The notes under the pieces were generated by a model. That model searched no databases, had not been told where the DNA came from, and worked only from the letters and a program-made list of their open reading frames with translations. DNA of 30,562 nt from an uncultured Lachnospiraceae bacterium (GTDB lineage Bacteria; Bacillota; Clostridia; Lachnospirales; Lachnospiraceae): positions 1-30,562 of the forward strand of contig CAJTXP010000045.1 in assembly GCA_910583615.1 (NCBI GenBank). The letters are read 5' to 3'. Within the stretch, counting starts at the first letter, position 1. Every line of letters starts with the position of its first letter. This document shows positions 23,381 to 30,562 of this stretch, in pieces. The position numbers and the translations under genes were made by a program.

Positions 23381-24322
23381 ATGAATACAAAAAACAGAAA
23401 CATCATTCTGCCGATTCTCATGACCATTCTGATTGTCACCGGCATGGTTGCTGCGGCAGACATCTTTGACAATAAGGAAATTATCTTTCCGGAAATTGCC
23501 GCCATTGCGGCAGGCGGCCTGGTCGCACCAAAACTGGCATGGAACACAGATAAAAAGCGGATCCTGTTTTTTATCACGGTCTGTGCTGTGCTGGGCGTTG
23601 GAATCGTAAGATATGTTCCCGGCCCTGTCTGGATGCAGATGGTATCTGCCTACCTGCTCTCGCAGTTGATCTGTCTCTGTTCCGGAACCACCTTTGCGCC
23701 CATGATATCCGCTATGGTCCTTCCGGTCATGCTGCAGACAGAGACCGTCATCTATATCATCTGCGCGGTCCTGTTTACAACTCTGATTCTTTTCTTTCGA
23801 TTTCTTCTGGAACAAACCGGCGCCACTCCGGCCGTTCTCTACACCAGAGGCCGCCTGCCCGGAAGCAGCGATTTTCTTCATGCCCTCATACGGACGGGCC
23901 TTTCTGCAGCCGTAATCTTCCCTGCGCTGACCCTGAATGCAAAGTTTGCGGTTGCCCCGCCTCTCCTGGTGGCATTTACGGAATTTTCCAACCCCGCATC
24001 CGGCGCCAGAAAAAAGCCTGTGAAATCCGTTGTCCTCATCGGAGTCAGCGCCCTGATTGGAGCTTCCTTCCGCTATGTCTTATCCATGAGCCTTTTTGCC
24101 CTTCCGCTCTGTATCACTGCTGCGCTGACCATACTGGCCGTCCTTCTTCTGATGGAAAGACTGTCCATGTTCATTCCTCCGGCCGGAGCCGTCTCGATCC
24201 TTGCCATGCTCATTCCAGAACAGGCTGTACTCTGGTTTCCTGTACAGATCACGATCGGCGCTTTCATTGTGATGACCATGGCAATTTTGTTTTTTAAAAA
24301 AGAATGTCCGGAAAACTGTTGA
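23381..24322 (+). CDS. Polytopic membrane protein of unknown function
   Basis: This 313-aa very hydrophobic protein has about nine membrane segments, opening MNTKNRNIILPILMTILIVT. A central loop carries GRLPGSSDFLHALIRTG and an FTEFSNPASGARKKP segment before a hydrophobic VLIGVSALIGASFRYVL. The latter arrangement recalls HPP-type integral membrane proteins, but the match is too weak to name. GAGAG lies before the ATG. It stands alone in the plus direction between two minus-strand operons. No substrate or partner can be inferred. Confidence 0.75.
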   Translation: MNTKNRNIILPILMTILIVTGMVAAADIFDNKEIIFPEIAAIAAGGLVAPKLAWNTDKKRILFFITVCAVLGVGIVRYVPGPVWMQMVSAYLLSQLICLCSGTTFAPMISAMVLPVMLQTETVIYIICAVLFTTLILFFRFLLEQTGATPAVLYTRGRLPGSSDFLHALIRTGLSAAVIFPALTLNAKFAVAPPLLVAFTEFSNPASGARKKPVKSVVLIGVSALIGASFRYVLSMSLFALPLCITAALTILAVLLLMERLSMFIPPAGAVSILAMLIPEQAVLWFPVQITIGAFIVMTMAILFFKKECPENC

Positions 24323-24370
24323 TTTTTTCCATTTATATATCCGGTGTTTAAAAATTGCCGAAAAAGTATG

Positions 24371-24424
24371 ATAAACGGCACTGGAGATCGGGAACTATGA
24401 GTGCAGGAATTTAGTGCCGTTTAT
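24371..24424. repeat. 12-bp inverted repeat straddling the end of the operon
   Basis: ATAAACGGCACT (24371-24382) and AGTGCCGTTTAT (24413-24424) are perfect inverted copies 30 bp apart. The right arm lies within the last codons of the radical SAM-HAD gene and the left arm beyond its stop. No T-run follows, so it is not a typical intrinsic terminator. Confidence 0.5.
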
Positions 24425-25966
24425 ATAACATTCCTGTTTTCCGCATATTTCCAGCATCCCGGCGTCTTCCTCAGAGTCACCTGCCGAGGCGGCGTCTTCC
24501 GGCAGTATCTGAAGAATACGGCAGATCCTGCGGACTCCTTCTTCTTTTGTCGCCCGTTCTGACAGGATCTGCAGACAATTTTCTTCCGCATAGATCCGAA
24601 CCCCATGAATCCCGGCATTTTGCAGCAGTTCTGAAATCTTTTTTCTCTCCTCTTCCTGCCAGTGCACAGCTTTCGGACGAAGCAGAGTCATCTTGTAAAT
24701 CCTGCTTTTGTGCCGATACGGCAGCACCCTGCATCCCAGATCTCTTCGGGCTTCCGATAAAACGGTCAGACAGTCTTCTTCCATGGCCTGTACCTCTTCC
24801 CACTTTTCATCCATTCCACGGAAAATCAGATGCGCGCCTCCTGCAAAGATTCCGCCGGAAAACAGATGCCAGATCTCCCGACATTGCCGCTTTGCTTCAC
24901 GCAGCGGAAGCGTAGTCGCAAAAAACAGCGGAATTCCATCCCGATACAGCCCTTCCAGGCCCGCCCTGATCCACGGAGAACATTCATTCCGCCCGGATTC
25001 ATTTTTCACGATCAACGTTCCCATGACGTCCAGAAAGACTGCCTTTGCCCTCCTGGGAATCCGAAAAACAGGATATGGCCCAAACAGGATCCGGTTCATA
25101 AAATCCTGCCGTCCTCCATAAGCCAGATAACAGGAACATCGCTTCTGTCCGCACGCAGACGGCGAAGGACGCGTCCCTGTCTCCGACTCTCTCTTCTTCT
25201 GTTTTATGTTCCATAAATCATCCCAGATTAAGTCCATATTTCGGCTGATATTGCACATCCGGAGCTTTCCGGTTCCTTCCACAAGCAGCCGGCTCCTGCA
25301 GTTCTCACAATCTGCCGGAAGGACTGCCAGTTCCCGCAGAAAATACGGATCGATCTTCAGAAAATCTTCCGTCTCCTTTTGAGTATAAGAACGTTTCAGA
25401 CCATCCATCCGATTGATCCACAGATAGATTTCCTCCGGAAGACTTGTGCGAAGACTTTTAAGCAGGTCTGTATTGTGCGGCACGCCCACGGCACCGGCAC
25501 ACAGACGGATTCCTTCTTCTGCCAGTCTTCTGCATGTTCTGGAAAACTGCTCCACGGTCGTCATCTCCGGATGGAACGTCGCCCACAGATACAGTTTTTC
25601 CCGCCTTCCTCCGGCTTTCAAAAACAGCTCCAGCGATTCCCGGATCGGAAAACTCAGGTTGGTCTGTGCACCCACCGCCCTGATCCCGCTCACGCTGCTG
25701 ACTCGCCCAAACCCCTCCCAGTACCATGGATGGATCAGCGCCTCCCCGTAGGGCGCCACCAGCAGAGAACGAATCTTCAGCCCCTCTGCCCGCTCCCGGA
25801 CGGTCTCCACAAAATACGCCCACTGCTCCCGATCTTTCCCAAGTTCCCGGTCAGAGACACGATGTTTGGAAAAGGGGCAGTAAGAGCATCGATAATTACA
25901 GCTCTTTAAACTGCCCCTGTAAAGAAGTTGAAGTCCGTTCACTGATCCGTTTCTTAAAGTGTTCAT
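24395..25966 (-). CDS. STM4011-type radical SAM protein fused to a HAD-like domain
   Basis: This 523-aa protein opens MNTLRNGSVNGLQLLYRGSL. The radical SAM cluster motif CNYRCSYC lies at Cys23, Cys27 and Cys30. Further Cys at about 220, 223, 238, 272, 277 and 279 (CENC, MCNI, CGQKRCSC) suggest an auxiliary Fe-S cluster. This part, to about residue 300, resembles the STM4011 family. From about 308 a HAD-like domain follows: motif I FLDVMGTLI with Asp313, motif II FFATTLPL, a Lys-containing segment around 430, and motif IV GDSEEDAGML. STM4011 relatives, as I know them, end before such a domain. The ATG overlaps the STM4012 stop (ATGA). It is the last gene of the operon. Confidence 0.8.
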   Translation of the reverse strand: MNTLRNGSVNGLQLLYRGSLKSCNYRCSYCPFSKHRVSDRELGKDREQWAYFVETVRERAEGLKIRSLLVAPYGEALIHPWYWEGFGRVSSVSGIRAVGAQTNLSFPIRESLELFLKAGGRREKLYLWATFHPEMTTVEQFSRTCRRLAEEGIRLCAGAVGVPHNTDLLKSLRTSLPEEIYLWINRMDGLKRSYTQKETEDFLKIDPYFLRELAVLPADCENCRSRLLVEGTGKLRMCNISRNMDLIWDDLWNIKQKKRESETGTRPSPSACGQKRCSCYLAYGGRQDFMNRILFGPYPVFRIPRRAKAVFLDVMGTLIVKNESGRNECSPWIRAGLEGLYRDGIPLFFATTLPLREAKRQCREIWHLFSGGIFAGGAHLIFRGMDEKWEEVQAMEEDCLTVLSEARRDLGCRVLPYRHKSRIYKMTLLRPKAVHWQEEERKKISELLQNAGIHGVRIYAEENCLQILSERATKEEGVRRICRILQILPEDAASAGDSEEDAGMLEICGKQECYINGTKFLHS

Positions 25967-27273
25967 TGATGCATCCGCTCCCATTCTTCCATCCGCGCTC
26001 TCACCGTCCGGGACATCAGCTGCGGCCCCAGCCAGTCGGACAGCAGAAGCCCCGCATCCGTCAGGGTCAAAAATGTCCCTTCCCGGCGGACATACGCCTG
26101 TTCCTGCCAGTCCTTCAGAATCGGAAAATCCTCCATGGCATCGGTTCCAAAATGCTCCTCATACCTGGGCAGCAGAAGCCCCGGGCGGATCAGAAGATGC
26201 CGGATCACATACCTGCGCCTCTGTTCCTCCTCCGTCAACAGAATTCCATGCGTAATCTTTGTAAAATCCTCCGTCTTCTCAAAAGCGCCAAGCTGTGCCA
26301 GACAGTCTTCCCTCGTGATGGCATAAGGACTGCAGAAATGTAGGTTTCCAAGATAACTGCGTCCTCCGCAGCCGAGGGCCAGAGACGTGCCAAAGCCGCA
26401 TTCTGAATATGTTCGTGTCCGTGTATCACGGACAAACCTTCGCATGGAATCCTGCCGAAAGCCTTCTGAACGAAGATATCCTGACGCTTCCTGATACTGC
26501 AGTACGGCTTCCTCCGGATGAAGGACCATACCGTCCCGGACCGCCTTCTGTAGTCCCGCCCCATGCTTTACATAAAGCGGATACAAAAAAATCTCATCCG
26601 GAGCAAAGGCAAGCGCTTCCTTCAGGGATCTCAGCAGACTCTCTGTCGTCTGCCCCGGAATTCCATAGATAAAATCTACATTGACGCACGGAAAATGGTA
26701 GTCCTTTAAAAGGCCCAGCGCCTCCCGGGCTTTCCCGGCGCTGTGCTGCCGGTTCAATGTCCCAAGCTCCTCATCGGAAAAACTCTGGATCCCCATACTG
26801 ACTCTTGTAGCGCCCGCCGCTTTCAGGATCTCCAGCTTTGACCGAACGGTCTCATTAGGTGCGGTTTCAATGACCAGTTCCCTGCCGTCCGCACAGGCCG
26901 CATGCACCTCCAGCAGCCTGAACAGCCGCATCAGCTGCACCTCCGTGAGCAGAAGCGGCGTTCCTCCTCCGATCACCACCTCTGAAAATACGGTCCCGTA
27001 TGGTTCCAGCAGTTCCTCATACTGCAGGCACTGCCGCCGGACGGCATCCAGATACCGGTCAATCCGCGCCGGATCCCGATCCAGCCCTGTAACCGAAAAA
27101 AGATTGCAGTATCCGCACTTTGTCCGGCAGAACGGCAGATGCACATACAATCCATGTCCCGGTCCTGCCAGACAGGACGCGTAATCCCTCAGCGAGATGC
27201 CGGTCAGCCGCCGGTAGGCCGTCTTATGCGGATAGCTGTACATATATTGTCTGTATGGATTCTTCCTGTTCAT
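25963..27273 (-). CDS. STM4012-type HemN-like radical SAM protein
   Basis: This 436-aa protein opens MNRKNPYRQYMYSYPHKTAY. The radical SAM motif LPFCRTKCGYCNLFS has Cys49, Cys53 and Cys56. IGGGTPLLLT, ETAPNETVRSKLEIL, RVSMGIQSFSDEELGTLNRQ and NVDFIYGIPGQT are HemN/HemW family blocks, and the C-terminal HemN domain follows. HemN relatives act on porphyrins; in this cassette the substrate is unknown. ATG 27273 matches the family's expected start; the longer GTG frame at 27363 has no ribosome-binding site and an Arg/Gly-rich, non-family N-terminus. It lies 96 bp after STM4013 and overlaps the next gene by 4 bp. Confidence 0.87.
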   Translation of the reverse strand: MNRKNPYRQYMYSYPHKTAYRRLTGISLRDYASCLAGPGHGLYVHLPFCRTKCGYCNLFSVTGLDRDPARIDRYLDAVRRQCLQYEELLEPYGTVFSEVVIGGGTPLLLTEVQLMRLFRLLEVHAACADGRELVIETAPNETVRSKLEILKAAGATRVSMGIQSFSDEELGTLNRQHSAGKAREALGLLKDYHFPCVNVDFIYGIPGQTTESLLRSLKEALAFAPDEIFLYPLYVKHGAGLQKAVRDGMVLHPEEAVLQYQEASGYLRSEGFRQDSMRRFVRDTRTRTYSECGFGTSLALGCGGRSYLGNLHFCSPYAITREDCLAQLGAFEKTEDFTKITHGILLTEEEQRRRYVIRHLLIRPGLLLPRYEEHFGTDAMEDFPILKDWQEQAYVRREGTFLTLTDAGLLLSDWLGPQLMSRTVRARMEEWERMHQ

Positions 27274-27369
27274 CCTGGTACTTTCCAGTCCTTTTCTCTT
27301 CTCACTTCCGGGGGCTGTTCTGCCCGGACAGCCTCCAGGCTCTTCTTTTCTCCCTGTCTGCACAATACA

Positions 27370-28251
27370 TCACAGAAAAAAATGTTTATACGGAATCGTA
27401 TTGACGATGGGATGGTCGATCCCGTGAAACTGGCATCCATCCTCCCCGTAACAGGTCCCGTGGTCAGAACAGCAGATGACGAACGCGCCGCCTCTCTGGC
27501 GTTTCCATCCTTCCAACAGGCGTCCCAGCTCCTGATCCGCATACCGAAGCGCCGCCTTATGGCTTTCATAGCTGTCCTCTCTCGCCTGATCCAGATAGAA
27601 ATAATTAGGATAATGAATGGCGTCCACATTCAGATAGAGGAAAATCCGTCTCTCCTGATCCGCCTGCCGGATCTTTTTCAGCAGAAAATCCACCTGATTT
27701 TTCGTACTGTCCTTTACCGGACACGCAAAGGACGGATTCCAGTAACTTTTCTGAAAATAACCCGGGAACACCTTTCCGATATCCGAGCGTTTGTCAAAAA
27801 ACGCTACGCCCCCTACGCACCAGGTATCATAGCCGTCCTTTTCCAACCCTTCCATAATCGTGCTTCCGGAAAATCCATAAGCGCCCTCTGGAACTTTCTT
27901 TCCAAGGCCGATGGATTTCGGGAAAAACAGCATTTCCCGGTCCGCCACATGTTTCGCCCCATAGCGGCAGGGCAGAAAACCCGCAAACATGGCATGGTGC
28001 GACGGCCAGGTAAAATTACCGGGAGCCTGGCATTTCTCCCACGGCCCGTATTGGTTCAGCACCGGCGTGCCCCCTGCAGCCTCTTCTTCCACCGCCGCAT
28101 CATAACGAAGGGTATCCAGACATACAAAGAGGATGTCCTGGGTCCCCACCACCTGATTCATATCCACGGACGGCGCCTTTTTCTCCCCTGGAGAGGAAAA
28201 CAGCCGCAGCGGCACCTCCCGTTCTGTGGATTCTGTCATACATTCGCCCAT
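27370..28251 (-). CDS. STM4013/SEN3800-type hydrolase (alkaline phosphatase/sulfatase superfamily)
   Basis: This 293-aa protein has the metal-binding opening ILFVCLDTLRYDAA with Asp46 and the nucleophile region NFTWPSHHAMFAG with Thr81, followed by YLNVDAIHYP and CCSDHGTCYG with the Asp-His pair. These fit phosphoesterase or sulfatase chemistry with two metals. A Thr rather than Cys or Ser at the nucleophile site favours phosphate transfer over sulfate. ATG 28251 is chosen because CAGGAG lies about 7 nt upstream; the longer open frame to 28326 only reads through a set of ribosome-binding-site-bearing repeats. It lies in the middle of the cassette, downstream of the ATP-grasp gene. Confidence 0.86.
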   Translation of the reverse strand: MGECMTESTEREVPLRLFSSPGEKKAPSVDMNQVVGTQDILFVCLDTLRYDAAVEEEAAGGTPVLNQYGPWEKCQAPGNFTWPSHHAMFAGFLPCRYGAKHVADREMLFFPKSIGLGKKVPEGAYGFSGSTIMEGLEKDGYDTWCVGGVAFFDKRSDIGKVFPGYFQKSYWNPSFACPVKDSTKNQVDFLLKKIRQADQERRIFLYLNVDAIHYPNYFYLDQAREDSYESHKAALRYADQELGRLLEGWKRQRGGAFVICCSDHGTCYGEDGCQFHGIDHPIVNTIPYKHFFL

Positions 28252-28327
28252 CTGTATTCTCCTGTCGAAAATTCTATCGTACATTCTCCTGTGAAAATTT
28301 CTGTCCCCTATACTCCTGTGGAACATT
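28252..28327 (-). repeat. Degenerate tandem repeat carrying three ribosome-binding sites
   Basis: On the minus strand three diverged units of about 25-27 bp follow each other, each with (G)ACAGGAG: CCACAGGAGTATAGGGGACA, TTCACAGGAGAATGTACGAT and TCGACAGGAGAATACAGATG. The last one serves the STM4013 start. It fills the gap between the STM4014 stop and the STM4013 start. Confidence 0.65.
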
Positions 28328-29422
28328 TTATCCGGAACATTCTGCGAAAGCCAGCCATTTCTTCATCCGTTCCGCCTGACGGCGGTAAATCACATTTTCA
28401 TGGTAAATATCCTGATAAATCAGATCCCCCTGGGCATTCATCTCGATGATTCTGGGCCGCAGGCTTCCCCTCTCCAGCAGAAGATCGATCCCTGCGCTCC
28501 CAAGCCCCGGGAAACCGTCCACCGCCCTTTGACACAGCTCTTCCACCATTTCCCGTGTCCGGACAGGCAGGCCCAGCTCCTCCACGGGCAGCGGATGATT
28601 GTTCAGATGGAGATTCGTAACCGGTCCCTTTGACAGCCTTGCGAGAATATAATCAACCCGCCGCTCCTGCACCACCACACGGAGATCATAGGTATAACCG
28701 CCATACGAGGCTTTGGGATACCAGCGTTCCACGATGCAGTCCAGCTTCAGAAGCCCGTCCAGAAGCTTCCTCACTTCCCCTTGATCCATGTACCGGCGGA
28801 GCTTCTTCGTATGGATCAGTCCTTCGTTAAAACTTTCACAGGCACACGTATAGAGGGACATCTGCCCGGTTCCCGGCTGAATCCGAAACGCGGACACACC
28901 GGCCGCCCCCGACCCCGAGGCCGGCTTGATAAACACCTGACAGACATTTCGCCGGCGCATAAGCTCCAGAAGCTGCTCCGCGTCCCGGATGCCGGATGCC
29001 GGATTCGCGTATGAATCCGGGGGAAACGCGGTATCTGGACATACATCCACACCGACCTGTCCGCACAACTGCTCCGTCACTGGCAGCCCCGCCTGAACCA
29101 GGCGTTTCTTACATGTGCGTTTATCCAGAAGCTCCATAATCGCAGACGGCGTATTGAAAAAATCCACGTTTTTGTTTTCCGCCAGCTGTCCGATCTCTGC
29201 CAGCTGCCTTCTGTATGTTTCTGTCAAAGTTCCCAGCCGGCTTAAAGCGCAACTGGTCCACAGGGGCGGATCGATCTTCAGAAACAGTTCCCCTTCCGGA
29301 AGTTCTCCGCTCCAGTCCTGCCAGTCCAGAAGTTCCACGGATATCCCCGTCCGTTCTGCCGCTTTTTTCAGATAGACGGTACGCTTTGTGTCCGGGCTGC
29401 CCATAAGAATGATCCGTCTCAT
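28328..29422 (-). CDS. STM4014-type ATP-grasp enzyme
   Basis: This 364-aa protein opens MRRIILMGSPDTKRTVYLKK. An N-terminal pre-ATP-grasp domain is followed by the ATP-binding part: VFIKPASGSGAAGVSAF with the nucleotide-binding Lys166, YDLRVVVQ, and RIIEMNAQGDL with the Glu and Asn that hold magnesium near the C-terminus. ATP-grasp enzymes ligate a carboxylate to an amine or thiol through an acyl phosphate, in peptide tailoring among others. The ATG overlaps the STM4015 stop by 4 bp. All key residues appear present. Confidence 0.86.
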   Translation of the reverse strand: MRRIILMGSPDTKRTVYLKKAAERTGISVELLDWQDWSGELPEGELFLKIDPPLWTSCALSRLGTLTETYRRQLAEIGQLAENKNVDFFNTPSAIMELLDKRTCKKRLVQAGLPVTEQLCGQVGVDVCPDTAFPPDSYANPASGIRDAEQLLELMRRRNVCQVFIKPASGSGAAGVSAFRIQPGTGQMSLYTCACESFNEGLIHTKKLRRYMDQGEVRKLLDGLLKLDCIVERWYPKASYGGYTYDLRVVVQERRVDYILARLSKGPVTNLHLNNHPLPVEELGLPVRTREMVEELCQRAVDGFPGLGSAGIDLLLERGSLRPRIIEMNAQGDLIYQDIYHENVIYRRQAERMKKWLAFAECSG

Positions 29423-30315
29423 TCGGTCAGCATAGGCGTATAATAAACTTCACCGTCGTATGAAGAAGTATACGGTTTTTCCTGTTCCGAAGCATTTACT
29501 TCAATGTGCTGATGGTTCAGATCCTCCAGCTTTCTCACCATCTCGTCGCTCATATAATGATAATGGACATCCAGAACCTCAATATTCGGATACGACGGAA
29601 GCTTTGTAAGCAGCAGTTCTCCCCCTTTATCCGTCAAAGAACCCATAGACAGATCCAGCGTGCGGATCCGGCTGATGTATTTGCTCTCCAGTACGACCTC
29701 TGCCAGCTCGTCCTGAATCTCACTGTCTGTAAGTCCCAGATAGACAAGCTTCGGAAAATCCGATTTTTCCAAAAACGTCCGAATCCGGTCCGCGTCCCCG
29801 TCAAATCCATAGTTGTCGATGCCCAGATAAAGCAGCAGTTTCCGCAGATTCGGAAGATGCGCCTCCTGGATCGCCATCAGGACATCCTCCGGAAGCCCGC
29901 CGCAGATGATGGTCAGCTCTTCCAGATTCTCATGGCTGATCTTTCCCAGGACCAGATCCGTACTCCCTTTGATCGTCAGAGAGCGCAGCTGCGGCATAGC
30001 CTCCCAGAGCCTGCTGTAATCTCCCTGCATGATCCAGGACACCTCACAGCATTCATAATCCATGTCGCCAATAAACAGACTGTCAATATGGGAAAAACGG
30101 TCCGCATGTTCCACGATCCCGTCTATGATCTCCTGACAGTCGTCCTCCCAGGCATTTCCCCAGTCTCCGATTACAACCTCTGTCAGCTCCGCAAATTCCG
30201 GGTCCTCCAGAATCTCCGCCACCATCGTTCCGGCGCCTTTGCTGCCATCCTCATAATCGTCATAGTCATAGGTGTATGTCTTTGTCTTTTTCTCATTCAT
30301 GAATTGAATCTCCAC
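29419..30315 (-). CDS. STM4015-type leucine-rich-repeat protein
   Basis: This protein of about 298 aa is acidic and has no signal peptide. It shows irregular leucine-rich repeats: LTEVVIGDWG, HIDSLFIGDMD, LRSLTIKGSTDLVLGKI, LEELTIICGGL, LRKLLLYLGI, LVYLGLTDSEI, RIRTLDLSMGSLTDKG and IEVLDVHYHYMS. The last residues, YTSSYDGEVYYTPMLTE, form a flexible-looking Tyr/Thr-rich tail. GTG 30315 is preferred since AAGGAGG lies 9 nt upstream; GTG 30345 and ATG 30300 are alternatives. It is the first gene of the operon, and could be the partner, scaffold or substrate of the downstream enzymes; this is inference. Confidence 0.82.
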   Translation of the reverse strand: MEIQFMNEKKTKTYTYDYDDYEDGSKGAGTMVAEILEDPEFAELTEVVIGDWGNAWEDDCQEIIDGIVEHADRFSHIDSLFIGDMDYECCEVSWIMQGDYSRLWEAMPQLRSLTIKGSTDLVLGKISHENLEELTIICGGLPEDVLMAIQEAHLPNLRKLLLYLGIDNYGFDGDADRIRTFLEKSDFPKLVYLGLTDSEIQDELAEVVLESKYISRIRTLDLSMGSLTDKGGELLLTKLPSYPNIEVLDVHYHYMSDEMVRKLEDLNHQHIEVNASEQEKPYTSSYDGEVYYTPMLTE

Positions 30316-30347
30316 AGATACAGCCCTCCTTTTTATTCTTGTCACTT

Positions 30348-30376
30348 ATTATACTATTTTCACCATTTTCAGGCAA
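30348..30376 (-). promoter_or_regulatory. Promoter of the STM4015-STM4011 operon
   Basis: TTGCCT (30376-30371), exactly 17 bp, consensus TATAAT (30353-30348) on the minus strand. Transcription would begin near 30341, giving a leader of about 27 nt before GTG 30315. GTG 30345 would lie outside the transcript, supporting the chosen start. Confidence 0.75.
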
Positions 30377-30377
30377 C

Positions 30378-30405
30378 AAAAAAAGACCAGAAAAATCTGA
30401 TCTTT
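30378..30405 (-). terminator. Intrinsic terminator of the rRNA operon
   Basis: Minus strand AAAGATCAGA-TTTT-TCTGGTCTTT forms a 10-bp stem with one G-U pair, and the T-run (30384-30378, seven T) merges with the stem end. It closes transcription coming from the 23S gene on the right. Confidence 0.85.
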
Positions 30406-30516
30406 CCTATATCTGCCAATGCAGCGTTTTATCTGTGCCTTCAAAATCACATACAGTTGAAAAAGATACTCACTTTCCCACGCTTCTACTTTCCATCCTT
30501 ACCTTCCAAACCTTCT

Positions 30517-30562
30517 GGATAAGCCCTCGACCTATTAGTGACAGTCAGCTCCGTACATTGCT
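30517..30562 (-). rRNA. 23S ribosomal RNA, 3' end (partial)
   Basis: The reverse complement of the right edge reads CGGAGCTGACTGTCACTAAT and then AGGTCGAGGGCTTATCC, the conserved 3' end of Firmicutes 23S rRNA. The gene continues off the right edge; the exact 3' end is within a few bases of 30517. No 5S rRNA is seen in the 110 bp between this end and the terminator. Confidence 0.9.

Noticed and set aside
27139..28449. Plus-strand frame of 436 codons across STM4013
   Set aside because: It crosses three real genes on the other strand and shows no family features.
30406..30516. Possible 5S rRNA after the 23S gene
   Set aside because: The 110-bp stretch lacks the conserved 5S blocks.
29506..30522. 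Plus-strand frame of 338 codons opposite STM4015
   Set aside because: It runs antisense to LRR repeats and on through the rRNA terminator region; no ribosome-binding site or domain.

Overview
The window looks like a chromosomal segment of a Lachnospiraceae-type member of the Clostridia (Firmicutes). Ribosome-binding sites are strong AGGAGG types. There are two ECF sigma/anti-sigma pairs, a canonical type I-C CRISPR-Cas locus, and the right edge carries a Firmicutes-style 23S rRNA 3' end. The genus cannot be fixed from the sequence alone. Base composition is patchy: the AraC-MATE pair (9638-11811) is clearly richer in G+C than the cas operon, and 13.8-16.8 kb is richer in A+T. This suggests a mosaic of acquired pieces.

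Region 1 (1-8760, minus strand) is a complete type I-C system. The order in the direction of transcription is cas3, cas5c, cas8c, cas7, cas4, cas1, cas2, an intrinsic terminator, an A+T-rich leader, then a CRISPR array that runs off the left edge (7 identical 32-bp repeats, 6 full spacers). Inside cas8c a strong in-frame Shine-Dalgarno plus GTG predicts a separately translated 130-aa small subunit (Cas11c).

Region 2 (8760-20500) is accessory. It starts with about 0.9 kb of decayed or non-coding DNA. An AraC-acetyltransferase fusion regulator then overlaps a MATE exporter, and an ECF sigma/anti-sigma pair follows. A minus-strand operon encodes a nucleoside phosphorylase, a 31-aa membrane miniprotein and an acetyltransferase. 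Next are two gene remnants: a MerR regulator with a large internal deletion but a preserved promoter, and a SymE-like fragment. A WYL regulator with a DUF3795-like protein, an Imm51-like immunity protein with a damaged WGR-domain gene, a VOC protein, and a second ECF sigma/anti-sigma pair complete the region.

Region 3 (20500-24320) holds ung, an operon of a small sirtuin-like protein with hisH and hisF, and a divergent polytopic membrane protein.

Region 4 (24371-30376, minus strand) is the most interesting part. It is a five-gene operon recognisable as the uncharacterised STM4015-STM4014-STM4013-STM4012-STM4011 cassette: leucine-rich-repeat protein, ATP-grasp enzyme, alkaline-phosphatase/sulfatase-superfamily hydrolase, HemN-like radical SAM protein and a second radical SAM protein. 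The last gene is fused to a HAD-like domain. The operon has its own well-formed promoter directly behind the terminator of an rRNA operon, whose 23S 3' end reaches the right edge with no 5S gene after it. The gene set looks like a post-translational modification or small-molecule/peptide tailoring pathway, but its product is unknown.
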